From positions 1 to 36,021 of the forward strand of contig JASMLG010000003.1 in the NCBI GenBank assembly GCA_030748805.1: a DNA stretch of 36,021 bases, in the 5' to 3' direction. The notes beneath the pieces were generated by a model, which was not told the origin of the DNA, did not search any database, and saw only the letters and a program-made list of their open reading frames with translations. Below, one piece after another: positions 19,734-28,016 of this stretch. The stretch's first letter is position 1. Every line of letters begins with the position of its first letter. Source of the DNA: Phycisphaerales bacterium (lineage in GTDB: Bacteria > Planctomycetota > Phycisphaerae > Phycisphaerales > SM1A02). Position numbers and translations under genes: made by a program.

Positions 19734-20775
19734 GCGTGTTCTCTTCAATCTTGTGCAAAACATCCGATACTTCGATTTGCCTCATGATTTCGTCACCTAT
19801 CTTTTTATCTCGATATTTAACTTTGGAATAATCAACGTCTGCTGAAACAATTGAGTTGATTTGATTATATGGACCAACTTTTTCAGGATCGGTAGGACCG
19901 AACAATCCTACACATGGTCTACTGAATCCAATTGAGATGTGAAGTGCGGCTGAGTCATTCGCTACTACAATTTTTGCGTGTTCTATAACTGCAAGTAAAC
20001 GACCAATTGACATTTCATCCAGCAAACAAAGTGTATTTTGCTGTTTAGACAATAACTCAACTTGTGATTTTTCTTGGGGTGATCCAACTATAATCGGTTG
20101 GATGCCTTTTTTAAATAGAAACTCGGCGACTTTAACAAACCTCTCAATTGGCCACTGCTTACTTTTCCATCTGGAAGTTGGCGCAATAACTGCATAATTC
20201 TTAATTCCTAAACTAGTTCTTCTCTCAGACCACCAATCTTTGTCTTTGGCGTTTGTATAGAGTCGCATGTCGCGTAGAGGAGTTGCACCCGCCGCTTCGA
20301 CTAATTCCAACATTCGATCAACTGTATGGATACTTTTTGCATTAACTTGTTTTGTGTATCCATACTTTCCGCCTTCTCGGGCAGTAGCAAAACCTATTCT
20401 TATTGGTGACCTTGTCGCCAACGAAAACAAACCACTTCTTCCAAGCCCTTGACCATCTAGCACTAGGTCGTATTTATTTAATCTCAATTCTTTTAGGAAT
20501 CGCCTTGTCTTCAAAAAGCCATTAGGCAAATACCATCGCTTCAATTGTTGTCGAGGGAATCGCAATACATTTGACAATGCTGGATGGTCAGAAATGGCCG
20601 CTGCTAAGGAATCTTGAACAAGCCAGTCAATTGTCGAATTAGGCCACTTCTGTTTCAAACTAGCAATAACAGGTACGCTTCGACATACATCACCTAGAGC
20701 GCTTGGGCGAATGAATAGTATTCGCTGGGGGTCTAATTCGCTTTTCCAACCGTCTTTTTTCATAATAATGGGCAT
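19726..20775 (-). CDS. Glycosyltransferase family 9 protein (ADP-heptose:LPS heptosyltransferase-like)
   Basis: About 349 residues of a GT-B fold glycosyltransferase family 9. The N-terminal ILFIRPSALGDVCRSVPV is the family's signature, and the C-terminal VANDSAALHISIGFSRP with GLFGPTDPEKVGPY is the nucleotide-sugar site. It probably transfers heptose from ADP-heptose to LPS inner core, consistent with hldE three genes on. Specificity (WaaC, WaaF or WaaQ type) cannot be decided by eye. ATG at 20775 is chosen for the GAGGA seven bases upstream, rather than the frame start at 20850. It is the first gene of a six-gene minus-strand run and diverges from the kinase gene at 20877. Confidence 0.88.
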   Translation of the reverse strand: MPIIMKKDGWKSELDPQRILFIRPSALGDVCRSVPVIASLKQKWPNSTIDWLVQDSLAAAISDHPALSNVLRFPRQQLKRWYLPNGFLKTRRFLKELRLNKYDLVLDGQGLGRSGLFSLATRSPIRIGFATAREGGKYGYTKQVNAKSIHTVDRMLELVEAAGATPLRDMRLYTNAKDKDWWSERRTSLGIKNYAVIAPTSRWKSKQWPIERFVKVAEFLFKKGIQPIIVGSPQEKSQVELLSKQQNTLCLLDEMSIGRLLAVIEHAKIVVANDSAALHISIGFSRPCVGLFGPTDPEKVGPYNQINSIVSADVDYSKVKYRDKKIGDEIMRQIEVSDVLHKIEENTHD

Positions 20776-20876
20776 CGTAACGTCCTCACAAAATTTCGAA
20801 AAATGCGAATACCTTCTGTAATGACTTGACAGTTCGGCAATTCGAATCAATAGTTCTAATTGTGGCTTAATTAAAA

Positions 20877-22196
20877 ATGATAAATCAAGAAGAAAACAAC
20901 CAAGAAACAGACGTTTCAGAAGAAACGAAGCCAGTTGATAGTGGTAAAGAGCCTAATGGCAGCCCCGGTGCATCCACTTTCGGTTTTGAGACAATGCTTG
21001 GAAAACTTGTTCTTGAAAATGGTCTAGTCACTGCTGACGAGTTAAATGAGTGCAACAGTTTGCTTCAAGACACCGAAGGAAATGCAACTGGTCACACCCT
21101 AGGGGACATTCTTGTTAACCATCAATTTGTAACCCGAAGGCAACTTGATCGTCTTCAGTCAGATTTCGATACAAGAAAGTCAACACAAAGAATTCAGGGC
21201 TACAAAATAATTAAAAAACTTGGATCGGGTGCCATGGCTACTGTCTTTCTTGCAAAACAAGAAAGTTTAGATAGACCGGTGGCAATCAAAGTTCTTCCAA
21301 AAAAGTTTTCTGAAAACAAGGACTTCCTTGAACGTTTTTACAAAGAAGGTCGCGCCGCCGCCAAACTGAATCACGCAAACATAGTGCAAGCTTATGATGT
21401 TGGAAACTCTGGGGAATACCATTATTTTGTAATGGAATACGTTGACGGCGACACTGTCTATGAGCAAATAATTGACAAAAAGAAACTTTCAGAAAATGAA
21501 GCGCTGCCGATTATTCTGCAAGTTGCAGCAGCACTAAAACATGCTCATGAACGTGGATTCATTCACCGAGATATCAAACCGAAGAATATTATGATTGCAA
21601 AAAATGGCGAGGTAAAACTTGCTGACTTAGGTCTTGCAAGAGCGCTCGATGATATTGAGGCAGCAGAAGCTGAACAAGGACGCGCATACGGAACTCCATA
21701 CTACATCAGTCCAGAACAAATCCGAGGAAAGAAAAAAATCACTCCTGCAGCAGACATTTATGGTCTTGGAGCAACGCTATATCACATGGTTACAGGGAAC
21801 GTTCCCTTCCCAGGAAAAAATCCTTCTGATGTAATGCATCGTCATCTGAAACAAGAACTTGTTCCCCCAGATCATATAAACCATTCTTTATCTCCTGGTT
21901 TTTCACAAGTGATTGAGATGATGATGTCAAAAAGCGATTCTCAAAGATATCAAAATGCTTCTGATTTGATTGAGGATTTGGAAACAGTTTCTAGAGGTGG
22001 CTCTCCAAAGTTCGCCCAGCCAACTCTTGACTTCGCAAAACTAGCTGAAGTTGCGAAATCTACTTCAGCAAGCAGCCCGACGCCACAAGTCCCGACTGAT
22101 ACTTCAGGTGGAGAATTGTCTTCGATGTGGGTACCACTGCTAATCGCTAGTGTCATCATTAATATTATTTTGATTGTAGTTCTGCTTGTAAACTAG
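20877..22196 (+). CDS. Membrane-anchored Ser/Thr protein kinase with N-terminal MshEN-like repeats
   Basis: A 439-residue eukaryotic-type kinase. An acidic, low-complexity start (1-35) leads to two similar helical modules, LGKLVLENGLVTADELNEC (41-59) and LGDILVNHQFVTRRQLDRL (75-93), resembling MshEN/GspE N-terminal repeats. The kinase domain (about 108-375) has GSGAMATVF, AIKVL with Lys138, catalytic HRDIKPKN at 230-237, DLG instead of DFG at 250-252, and GTPYYISPE. A proline/serine-rich linker ends in one transmembrane helix (about 417-438) right at the C-terminus, so the kinase faces the cytoplasm. No ribosome-binding site is apparent at 20877. Its stop shares a CTAG with the convergent aldolase gene. 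The substrate is unknown. Confidence 0.9.
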   Translation: MINQEENNQETDVSEETKPVDSGKEPNGSPGASTFGFETMLGKLVLENGLVTADELNECNSLLQDTEGNATGHTLGDILVNHQFVTRRQLDRLQSDFDTRKSTQRIQGYKIIKKLGSGAMATVFLAKQESLDRPVAIKVLPKKFSENKDFLERFYKEGRAAAKLNHANIVQAYDVGNSGEYHYFVMEYVDGDTVYEQIIDKKKLSENEALPIILQVAAALKHAHERGFIHRDIKPKNIMIAKNGEVKLADLGLARALDDIEAAEAEQGRAYGTPYYISPEQIRGKKKITPAADIYGLGATLYHMVTGNVPFPGKNPSDVMHRHLKQELVPPDHINHSLSPGFSQVIEMMMSKSDSQRYQNASDLIEDLETVSRGGSPKFAQPTLDFAKLAEVAKSTSASSPTPQVPTDTSGGELSSMWVPLLIASVIINIILIVVLLVN

Positions 22197-22849
22197 CAAC
22201 ACTTGACTGCTTGGGATGATTTCCAGTCAGCCAAGAATCCTTCGAGACCCTTGTCAGTTAATGGGTGATTCATCATTTGTTTTATCACCTTGAACGGAAC
22301 AGTGGCGACATCTGACCCAACAAGTGCGCACTGAACAAGATGCAATGGATGACGAATTGAAGCGGCTAGTACCTTTGTTGTGTAACCATAATTGTCATAA
22401 ATTGTGCGTATTTGTTGAATAAGTTCCATCCCATCACCACCAATATCATCAATGCGACCAAGGAATGGGCTTATTAAAAATGCACCCGCTTTCGCTGCCA
22501 TCATCGCCTGAAGTGGTTGGAAACATAAAGTCATATTCACTTTAACTCCACGATCAGAAAGTGTTTTGCACGCCTTTAGTCCATCAACAGTACACGGCAG
22601 TTTGATAACAATGTTGTTTGCAATATTGAGCAATGGTTCTGATTCAGAAATCATGCCATCGTGTTCAAGCGATACAACCTCCGCACTAACTGGGCCAGTT
22701 ACAACTTCGCAAATTTCAGACATCCGATCATGAAAATCCACGCCCTCCTTTGCAATTAAACTTGGGTTGGTTGTCACTCCATCAAGTACGCCCAAGGCAG
22801 ATGCTTCACGGATGTCATTGATATTCGCTGTATCTATGTAGAGTTCCAT
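22193..22849 (-). CDS. Transaldolase-like fructose-6-phosphate aldolase family protein (TalC/FSA)
   Basis: About 218 residues, the length of the short TalC/FSA/MipB subfamily. It opens with MELYIDTANINDIREA and GVTTNPSLIAKEG. The Schiff-base lysine is Lys83 in NIVIKLPCT, and QAMMAAKAGAFLISPFLGRIDD follows. The enzyme either transfers a dihydroxyacetone unit (transaldolase, pentose phosphate pathway) or cleaves fructose 6-phosphate; sequence inspection does not separate the two. ATG at 22849 is chosen because the conserved family start begins there; ATG at 22873 would add eight residues. Its stop overlaps that of the opposite-strand kinase gene by four bases, with no terminator between. Confidence 0.88.
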   Translation of the reverse strand: MELYIDTANINDIREASALGVLDGVTTNPSLIAKEGVDFHDRMSEICEVVTGPVSAEVVSLEHDGMISESEPLLNIANNIVIKLPCTVDGLKACKTLSDRGVKVNMTLCFQPLQAMMAAKAGAFLISPFLGRIDDIGGDGMELIQQIRTIYDNYGYTTKVLAASIRHPLHLVQCALVGSDVATVPFKVIKQMMNHPLTDKGLEGFLADWKSSQAVKCC

Positions 22850-22896
22850 AGTGGAATGATACAAGGTGTCCATCGATTTGGCGCGATTAACTGGGT

Positions 22897-23376
22897 ATGA
22901 TGCAATTCATGGTTGAAGTAATACAGCGAATTAATGAACTTGGTCTTGAACTACCAACAGCACCTTCGCCTGTTGCGAATTATGTTCCAGCGAGAATATG
23001 TGGAAACGAATTAAGAACAAGTGGTCAAATACCAACTAAAGACGGAAAACTGGTTTACCGTGGTTCTGTTCCAAGCAGCCAGAGCGTGGAAGAAGCTGCA
23101 TCTGCAGCCAAACTTTGTGGCTTAAATGCAATATCAGTCGCAAGTTCAGCCCTTGAAGGAAACTTGGATAGGATTGATGGTGTACTACAACTCCGCGTTT
23201 TTGTGGCTTCTGATCTTGGCTTTGAAGATCATTCAATAGTTGCCAACGGTGTTAGCGATTTAATGGTGGACATCTTTGGTGATTGTGGAAGGCATACCAG
23301 AGTTGCAATGGGAACCACAGGGCTCCCTCTTGGTGCAACAGTAGAGGTAGAGGTAACCTTTTCCATAGGTGACTAA
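22897..23376 (+). CDS. RidA/YjgF/Endoribonuclease L-PSP family protein
   Basis: A 159-residue protein of the RidA superfamily, a little longer than classical RidA (about 130) and resembling the subgroup with an N-terminal extension (IQRINELGLELPTAP). The region GDCGRHTRVAMGTTGLPLGATVEVEV contains the family's arginine (Arg135) and downstream glutamate (about 150), which in RidA act in imine/enamine hydrolysis. Members deaminate reactive enamines from amino-acid dehydratases in the cytoplasm. The start at 22897 could also be ATG at 22909; no good ribosome-binding site discriminates. It diverges from the aldolase gene with under 50 bases between them. Confidence 0.82.
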   Translation: MMQFMVEVIQRINELGLELPTAPSPVANYVPARICGNELRTSGQIPTKDGKLVYRGSVPSSQSVEEAASAAKLCGLNAISVASSALEGNLDRIDGVLQLRVFVASDLGFEDHSIVANGVSDLMVDIFGDCGRHTRVAMGTTGLPLGATVEVEVTFSIGD

Positions 23377-23814
23377 TCGAATAGTTATCGGACGTTTGTT
23401 ATTTCTTTCATAAATCCGCTTATTTAGGGCTTGACTGAATGCCACACCTGCATAAAGATGTATATGACTAGAGCGGCAACTATATATATCATCGCGATTC
23501 AGTTGACCGCACTTATTGCCCGAAAGGGCGCATTATTCGCCGCACTGGTCGACATTTCTATGCCACAATTACCTCGTTGGTGTTGTTGGTACGTGCGGCG
23601 TTTTTCATCCTAAAATAATAGATGAAGACGCCACGGGTCTGCGTCGCAACGTAGTAACGCTTTCCCATAGGTTTCTCACGACTGATTCTCAATTGGTCAA
23701 AGTTGTTTTTGGTGCTACGTGTCAGGGTTGTATCAAAAAAACCTTACTTTGTTCAATCTGATATTCAGTCACTTAAATGTTCTAATTAATTTATAAAAAA
23801 TGGAGATTACACAA
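23377..23814 (+). promoter_or_regulatory. 438-base gap with competing hairpins before the prepilin genes (candidate leader or small RNA)
   Basis: The longest gene-free stretch in the window. No convincing protein is seen. It holds a GCCC-GAAA-GGGC tetraloop hairpin (23518-23529). Stem A pairs CGCCGCAC (23538-23545) with GTGCGGCG (23593-23600), followed by T5. Stem B pairs GGCGT (23597-23601) and TTCATC (23604-23609) with GATGAA (23621-23626) and ACGCC (23628-23632). Stem C pairs GACGC (23627-23631) with GCGTC (23641-23645). A excludes B, and B excludes C, the geometry of an attenuator. A weak TTGACT (23431) might begin a promoter. It matches no riboswitch class I can recall. Confidence 0.4.
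23538..23605 (+). terminator. Possible rho-independent terminator (stem A plus T5) within the gap
   Basis: An 8-bp perfect, GC-rich stem (23538-23545 with 23593-23600) encloses a 47-base loop region and is followed directly by five T. The long loop is unusual for a simple terminator and suggests an enclosed domain. It could end a small RNA starting upstream, or readthrough from ridA, or act conditionally. Confidence 0.3.
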
Positions 23815-24810
23815 ATGATAAAACGCAGAAACAAGGGTTTTACCCTAATTGAACTGCTCGTCGTAATCGCAATCATCGCATTGTTAATGGGTATGCTGTT
23901 ACCAGCACTTGCAAAAGCGCTTGATAACGCTCGTGTTAGAAAGGATCAATACCACCTCAGAGGTATTACAAATGCGTTTGCAATACATTCTGAATCAGAT
24001 GCCAATAAGAAGTTTCCACTTCCAGGTAGCATAGACAGACAATCTGTTGAAATGAACAATGCCGCTTATGGAAATAGTTACATCGGTATTTCAGGCAACC
24101 AAGAAGTCCCCGGCCTAGGAAATGAAGACCCAGAGGTTAATTTAAGCGCTTGGTTACATTCATACATGGTAGGTGCTCAATATTATGAACCACAAATTCT
24201 TATTAGTGCAAATGAATCAAATCCAATAGTTCAAATTAAAGGTAACACTGGAGATATGACAGAAACACCTTACGATTTTGATCAGATTGATACTTCAAAT
24301 GACCAATACTGGGATCCTATGTTCTCAGCTGATATTAGTGGTTGTGGTGAGGGTGGAGGTCCATCTGATGTCTGCCACGTGTCTTACGCAAATCTTGCTT
24401 TATGCGGACAGCGATTAAAGGACTGGCGAACTGGAAGCGACGAGACAATAGTTATGTCGAGCCGTGGCCCCAAAGATGGTGCAATCGAAGGTCCTGACTT
24501 TATTGACTCACCAACACTACAACTTTACGGACCTGAACGTCTCTGGGAAGGCGTGTATGTTAGCGCTGATGGTTCTTCACATTATGCTAAGTCAATGTGG
24601 TTTGAAGGAATTACATACAAGCCAGATGATGGTCTTAACGAAATTCGCGACAATGCATTCATGGCTGACTTCGCTGATTTTGATAACACCGACTCTCTTG
24701 GTAATGCTGGAGGAGCATCTGGTGATACGTGGATGATTCTTAATACTGAATCTACCGCAACAGATGTGAAAACAGTTTGGGATTTACTACCAGGCGAAAC
24801 TTGTCCGTAA
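23815..24810 (+). CDS. Prepilin-like protein with N-terminal cleavage/methylation signal (first of tandem pair)
   Basis: About 331 residues. A short basic leader ending in glycine (MIKRRNKG) precedes FTLIELLVVIAIIALL, the class III signal cut and methylated by PilD-type peptidase, then MLLPALAKAL. The rest is a secreted, acidic domain with cysteines (SGCGEG, SDVCHVS, GETCP). The motifs QYWDPMFSAD, MSSRGPKDG and GVYVSADGSSHY recur in the next gene. ATG at 23815 is chosen for GGAG nine bases upstream (23802-23805); ATG at 23800 lacks one. Such type II secretion/pilus-like proteins are highly expanded in Planctomycetota, and their substrates are unknown. No assembly ATPase or platform gene lies nearby. 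Confidence 0.85.
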   Translation: MIKRRNKGFTLIELLVVIAIIALLMGMLLPALAKALDNARVRKDQYHLRGITNAFAIHSESDANKKFPLPGSIDRQSVEMNNAAYGNSYIGISGNQEVPGLGNEDPEVNLSAWLHSYMVGAQYYEPQILISANESNPIVQIKGNTGDMTETPYDFDQIDTSNDQYWDPMFSADISGCGEGGGPSDVCHVSYANLALCGQRLKDWRTGSDETIVMSSRGPKDGAIEGPDFIDSPTLQLYGPERLWEGVYVSADGSSHYAKSMWFEGITYKPDDGLNEIRDNAFMADFADFDNTDSLGNAGGASGDTWMILNTESTATDVKTVWDLLPGETCP

Positions 24811-24818
24811 TTTACTGC

Positions 24819-24832
24819 GTGACAATTGTCAC
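24819..24832. promoter_or_regulatory. Perfect 14-base palindrome between the prepilin genes
   Basis: GTGACAATTGTCAC reads the same on both strands. It lies 8 bases after the first prepilin stop and 14 bases before the ribosome-binding site of the second. It can fold as a 5-bp hairpin with an AATT loop or serve as an operator. It lacks a T-run directly after, so it is at best a weak attenuator or mRNA-stabilising element. Confidence 0.35.
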
Positions 24833-24861
24833 TGATTTTAATTATTAGGAGGTTTCATTAT

Positions 24862-25752
24862 ATGAAACACAAAACAAAACAAAGCGGCTTCACTCTCATC
24901 GAGTTACTCGTTGTGATGTCGATTATTGCACTGCTACTGAGCGTTCTCATGCCAGCACTTGGTCGTGCAAAGGCTGAAGCCATGCTGACAAAGGAAGAGC
25001 ACCAGATAAAGGCTATTAACTCCGGTTTAGCTATTTATGCTCCTCATCACAATGGCCTTTACCCAATACCCGGCCTTAAACAAAGGGAACAATTTAACGG
25101 ATCATATGTCAATGGCAAAGGACCTGAAGACATGCTCTTAAATGACCATGCCTCGTTTCTTTCAATGTGTATCATGGAAAAATTGTTTCCTATAGGAACT
25201 TTAATTGGTCCAACAGAATCATCTGATACCGTTTTTGCAATGGAGAATTACAATTTCGATGCTTATGATGGCCGACCTACGGTTTGGCAGTTTTGGGATC
25301 CAGAATTCAGAAATGACCTAGAATCAGAATCTAACAATAGTTATGGTTTTAACCCAATTACTGGAAAACGAAAGCATGTAAGTTGGAGAGTTAGCGATTC
25401 TAGTTATGCAATGCTTGGTAACCGTGGACCACGTGATTCAGAAGAAGACCCTTATTCTCAAACCAACCTCTTACATGGCATTGACCGTGGTTGGAGTGGT
25501 GTAATATCCTTCGGAGATGGACACCAAGAATATCTTGAGGGTTTTTCTAATGACACTTCTACGTTCACTGACTATGAAGGTGACATTCATCTTGACACAT
25601 ACTTTAAAGAAGAATATCAAGATGCTGCGCTCGACCCAATCTACGGTAACGAAACAGGAAACGGAACCGATTCGATCTTAACTCATGTCAAGGCAGGAGA
25701 TGTCAACGATAATGGTAAGGGTGGGGGCTGCGAAGAGTTCTTACACAATTAA
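24862..25752 (+). CDS. Prepilin-like protein, paralogue of the preceding gene (second of tandem pair)
   Basis: About 296 residues. The leader MKHKTKQSG precedes FTLIELLVVMSIIALLLSVLMPALGRAKAEA, a prepilin signal with hydrophobic helix. The exported part repeats the upstream gene's order of motifs: QFWDPEFRNDL, HVSWRVSDSSYAMLGNRGPRD, then GWSGVISFGDGHQEYLEG. The tail is rich in Asp, Gly and Asn (GNGTDSIL, VNDNGKGGGCEEF), which might bind calcium. A consensus AGGAGGT at 24847-24853, eight bases before ATG 24862, fixes the start and predicts strong translation. It is followed by a strong terminator, so the pair forms its own transcription unit. The relation to the upstream gene is duplication with strong divergence. 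Confidence 0.85.
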   Translation: MKHKTKQSGFTLIELLVVMSIIALLLSVLMPALGRAKAEAMLTKEEHQIKAINSGLAIYAPHHNGLYPIPGLKQREQFNGSYVNGKGPEDMLLNDHASFLSMCIMEKLFPIGTLIGPTESSDTVFAMENYNFDAYDGRPTVWQFWDPEFRNDLESESNNSYGFNPITGKRKHVSWRVSDSSYAMLGNRGPRDSEEDPYSQTNLLHGIDRGWSGVISFGDGHQEYLEGFSNDTSTFTDYEGDIHLDTYFKEEYQDAALDPIYGNETGNGTDSILTHVKAGDVNDNGKGGGCEEFLHN

Positions 25753-25777
25753 TCATTATTTTTATGTGCCTTAATAG

Positions 25778-25810
25778 CCGACCGCAGCAATTGCTGCGGT
25801 CGGTTTTTTT
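25778..25810 (+). terminator. Strong rho-independent terminator after the prepilin pair
   Basis: A perfect 26-base palindrome (25778-25803; 13-base arms beginning CCGACCGCAGC) is followed by seven T (25804-25810). It lies 26 bases after the second prepilin stop and separates this unit from the nfeD-floA run. Confidence 0.93.
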
Positions 25811-25841
25811 GTAGTTTTCATTTAACGGGTATGATGTGTAT

Positions 25842-27434
25842 ATGTTGAGCATAATCGCAGGGATTATAGTTACACAGCAAGTTGCTCCTGTACCAAGTTA
25901 TAGACAAGCAACAGATATTTCTGTCATAACGATTGATGGTGTTGTGGACACCGTTACAGCACAATCATTCAAGCGCCGTCTTGCAGAATCTAGTAATGCC
26001 GATGCTCTAGTGATTGATCTCAATACACCTGGTGGTGATCTTATGTCAACTCTTGAGATTTGTTATGAACTCAAGAACAACGCCCCTCAAAACACTGTCG
26101 CTTGGATACACCCACACGCTTTCTCCGCTGGAACTATTATTGCGTTGGCTTGTAGAGAAATAGTTGTTGCTCCTGGATGTACATTTGGAGATGCTGCTCC
26201 AATTACCTCAACTGGGCACGCCATTCCAGCAACTGAAAGGGCTAAAATCGAGTCACCAGTTCTCGTTGAAGTAATTGATTCTGCAAGAAGAAACCACTAT
26301 GACGAACACCTTGTTGAGGCATTCGTCAGCGTCGGGGTGGAATTGTGGCTTCTGAAAAACAGAGAAACTGAAGAAATTATTTGCGTTAACTCTATTGAAT
26401 ACGAACAAATATTCGACAAGGAACCTCCAAGAAACTTTACTCCTATAGGGACAAGTATAGAAAAAATTAAAATTTCACCTTTTTTTGATTCAATTACAAA
26501 CATAACCTCTGGGATAAGAAAAAACGAACCAACTTGGGATCCAAGTTTTGCTCAACAACTACCTTCAAGCAGAAAACAACTCACCAGTCAAGATTCTGAT
26601 GAATGGGAATTAGTGAAACAGATCGTACCAAAAGATCGTTTGCTAACTCTCAAACCAGCAGAAGCAGAACAATATGGTTTAATTGTTGGTGTCATTGCTA
26701 ATGACAAAGAATTGAAACAATGGTTTGGTGCAACTTCACTTACTAGGCATGAAACAAACTGGTCAGAAGGTCTGGTTAGATTATTAATAAGTTGGCCAAT
26801 TAGACTTGTGTTAATTGCTGTGTTCCTTGTATGTATTTTTGTAGAATTCGTTTCTGGTTCTACCGGAGCTTTTAGTATTGGAGCAGTTGTTTCTATGTCA
26901 TTATTAGTTGGCGCTCCATGGCTTGCTGGACTTGCGCAGTGGTGGGACATATTGTTAGTGCTACTTGGATTATTCCTTATTTCAATAGAGATATTTGTAA
27001 TTCCCGGTACTGGCTTTACTGGACTTGCAGGAATTGCGTGTTTATTTGCTGGAATGGTTGGCAGTTTTATTTCTGGAGATCTACGTTCACCTGAAGGCCA
27101 AACTCAATTATTTACAGGGATTGCAGCAGTCATTGGTGGTTGTATTTTGGCGGTAGTTGGCGCTTGGGCTATAGCAAAACATTTTGGTGACTCATTTGCG
27201 ATGCAACGACTAGTACTCGCCAGTGAGAATCGAGGCAAATCAAGGAAAAAGCAATCTACCCCCAAAGTTGGAACAATTGGGGTTGCAACAACTGATTTAC
27301 GTCCTAGTGGAAGGATTAGCGTTGCTGACACCGTTTATGATGCTAATACTTCAGGTCAATGGATTTCTGAAGGTACAACAATCCGTATCATACGTACTGG
27401 ATTGACCATTGAAGTAGAGGAACACCACTCATGA
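25842..27434 (+). CDS. NfeD family membrane-bound serine protease (ClpP class, NfeD1b type)
   Basis: About 530 residues. A short hydrophobic N-terminus (about 1-16) looks like a signal. The ClpP/crotonase-like protease domain (about 25-190) has DLNTPGGD and HPHAFSAGTIIALA, with Ser95 as likely nucleophile and Lys135 (ERAKIES) as likely base, a Ser-Lys dyad as in NfeD proteases. Then come about five transmembrane helices (about 310-450) and a C-terminal OB-fold (GTIGVATTDLRPSGRISVADTVYDA). The start is ATG 25842 or GTG 25836; neither has a strong ribosome-binding site. It overlaps the short nfeD by four bases and precedes floA, the known NfeD-flotillin pairing thought to act in membrane quality control. 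Confidence 0.9.
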   Translation: MLSIIAGIIVTQQVAPVPSYRQATDISVITIDGVVDTVTAQSFKRRLAESSNADALVIDLNTPGGDLMSTLEICYELKNNAPQNTVAWIHPHAFSAGTIIALACREIVVAPGCTFGDAAPITSTGHAIPATERAKIESPVLVEVIDSARRNHYDEHLVEAFVSVGVELWLLKNRETEEIICVNSIEYEQIFDKEPPRNFTPIGTSIEKIKISPFFDSITNITSGIRKNEPTWDPSFAQQLPSSRKQLTSQDSDEWELVKQIVPKDRLLTLKPAEAEQYGLIVGVIANDKELKQWFGATSLTRHETNWSEGLVRLLISWPIRLVLIAVFLVCIFVEFVSGSTGAFSIGAVVSMSLLVGAPWLAGLAQWWDILLVLLGLFLISIEIFVIPGTGFTGLAGIACLFAGMVGSFISGDLRSPEGQTQLFTGIAAVIGGCILAVVGAWAIAKHFGDSFAMQRLVLASENRGKSRKKQSTPKVGTIGVATTDLRPSGRISVADTVYDANTSGQWISEGTTIRIIRTGLTIEVEEHHS

Positions 27435-27985
27435 TTGATTTACTTGCACAGACAGGAACCGCGGGAAGCGCCTCTCCGATTATCTGGGCGTTCATATTCA
27501 TTGGAATTGCAATTGTTCTTTTGTTTGTTGAGCTTTTTGTTCCATCTGGTGGTTTAATCGCCTTAGTTGGAGGTCTATCTGTCGTAGCATCTTTGATTGC
27601 TTTTTTCATGCACGATGCTAACACTGGATTAGTCGCAACAGGCATTTACATTGTATTTGGTCCAGTACTTGGTTGGATTGCATTCAAAATATGGACCGCT
27701 TCACCACTTGCAAAACGCATGATTCTAGGTGGTATTGTGACTGAAGATAATGAAGAAGCAACTCAAAAGATGCACGCCAGACAAGAGGCACAACTTTCTG
27801 AACTTCAGGCGCTAATTGGTAAACGAGGAGAGACCGTAACAGTCCTCAGACCAATTGGTGTTGTCACAATAGATGGCAAACGAGTTGATGCTATGGCTGA
27901 ATCAGGCACAATTGAACCAAACACCGCTGTTGAGGTCATAAACGTTTATGACAATCAAATAAAAGTCAGAGAACTAGAGGATTGA
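27431..27985 (+). CDS. Short NfeD family membrane protein (OB-fold)
   Basis: A 184-residue protein without a protease domain. Two to three transmembrane helices (about 18-40, 45-65, 68-88) are followed by a linker and a C-terminal OB-fold-like part (GKRGETVTVLRPIGVVTIDGKRVDAMAE, with VEVINVYDNQIKV). It corresponds to the NfeD1a/short form, which in many bacteria pairs with a flotillin. The start overlaps the long nfeD by four bases (ATGA), and floA begins 31 bases downstream. Having both a long and a short nfeD next to floA is common in this family of loci. Confidence 0.88.
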   Translation: MIDLLAQTGTAGSASPIIWAFIFIGIAIVLLFVELFVPSGGLIALVGGLSVVASLIAFFMHDANTGLVATGIYIVFGPVLGWIAFKIWTASPLAKRMILGGIVTEDNEEATQKMHARQEAQLSELQALIGKRGETVTVLRPIGVVTIDGKRVDAMAESGTIEPNTAVEVINVYDNQIKVRELED

Positions 27986-28016
27986 TACAATACGTATTTG
28001 AAGAGGAGGTTCGCTT

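Noticed and set aside
23516..23761. Small open frame of 81 codons in the gap before the prepilin genes
   Set aside because: It starts at TTG without a ribosome-binding site, crosses all proposed hairpins, and has no recognisable features. A real small protein here cannot be fully excluded.
23377..23814. c-di-GMP-I (GEMM) riboswitch before prepilin genes
   Set aside because: Considered because such riboswitches can precede pilin genes, but the conserved core (for example GGGCAAACC and GGGACGCAAAGCC) is not visible.
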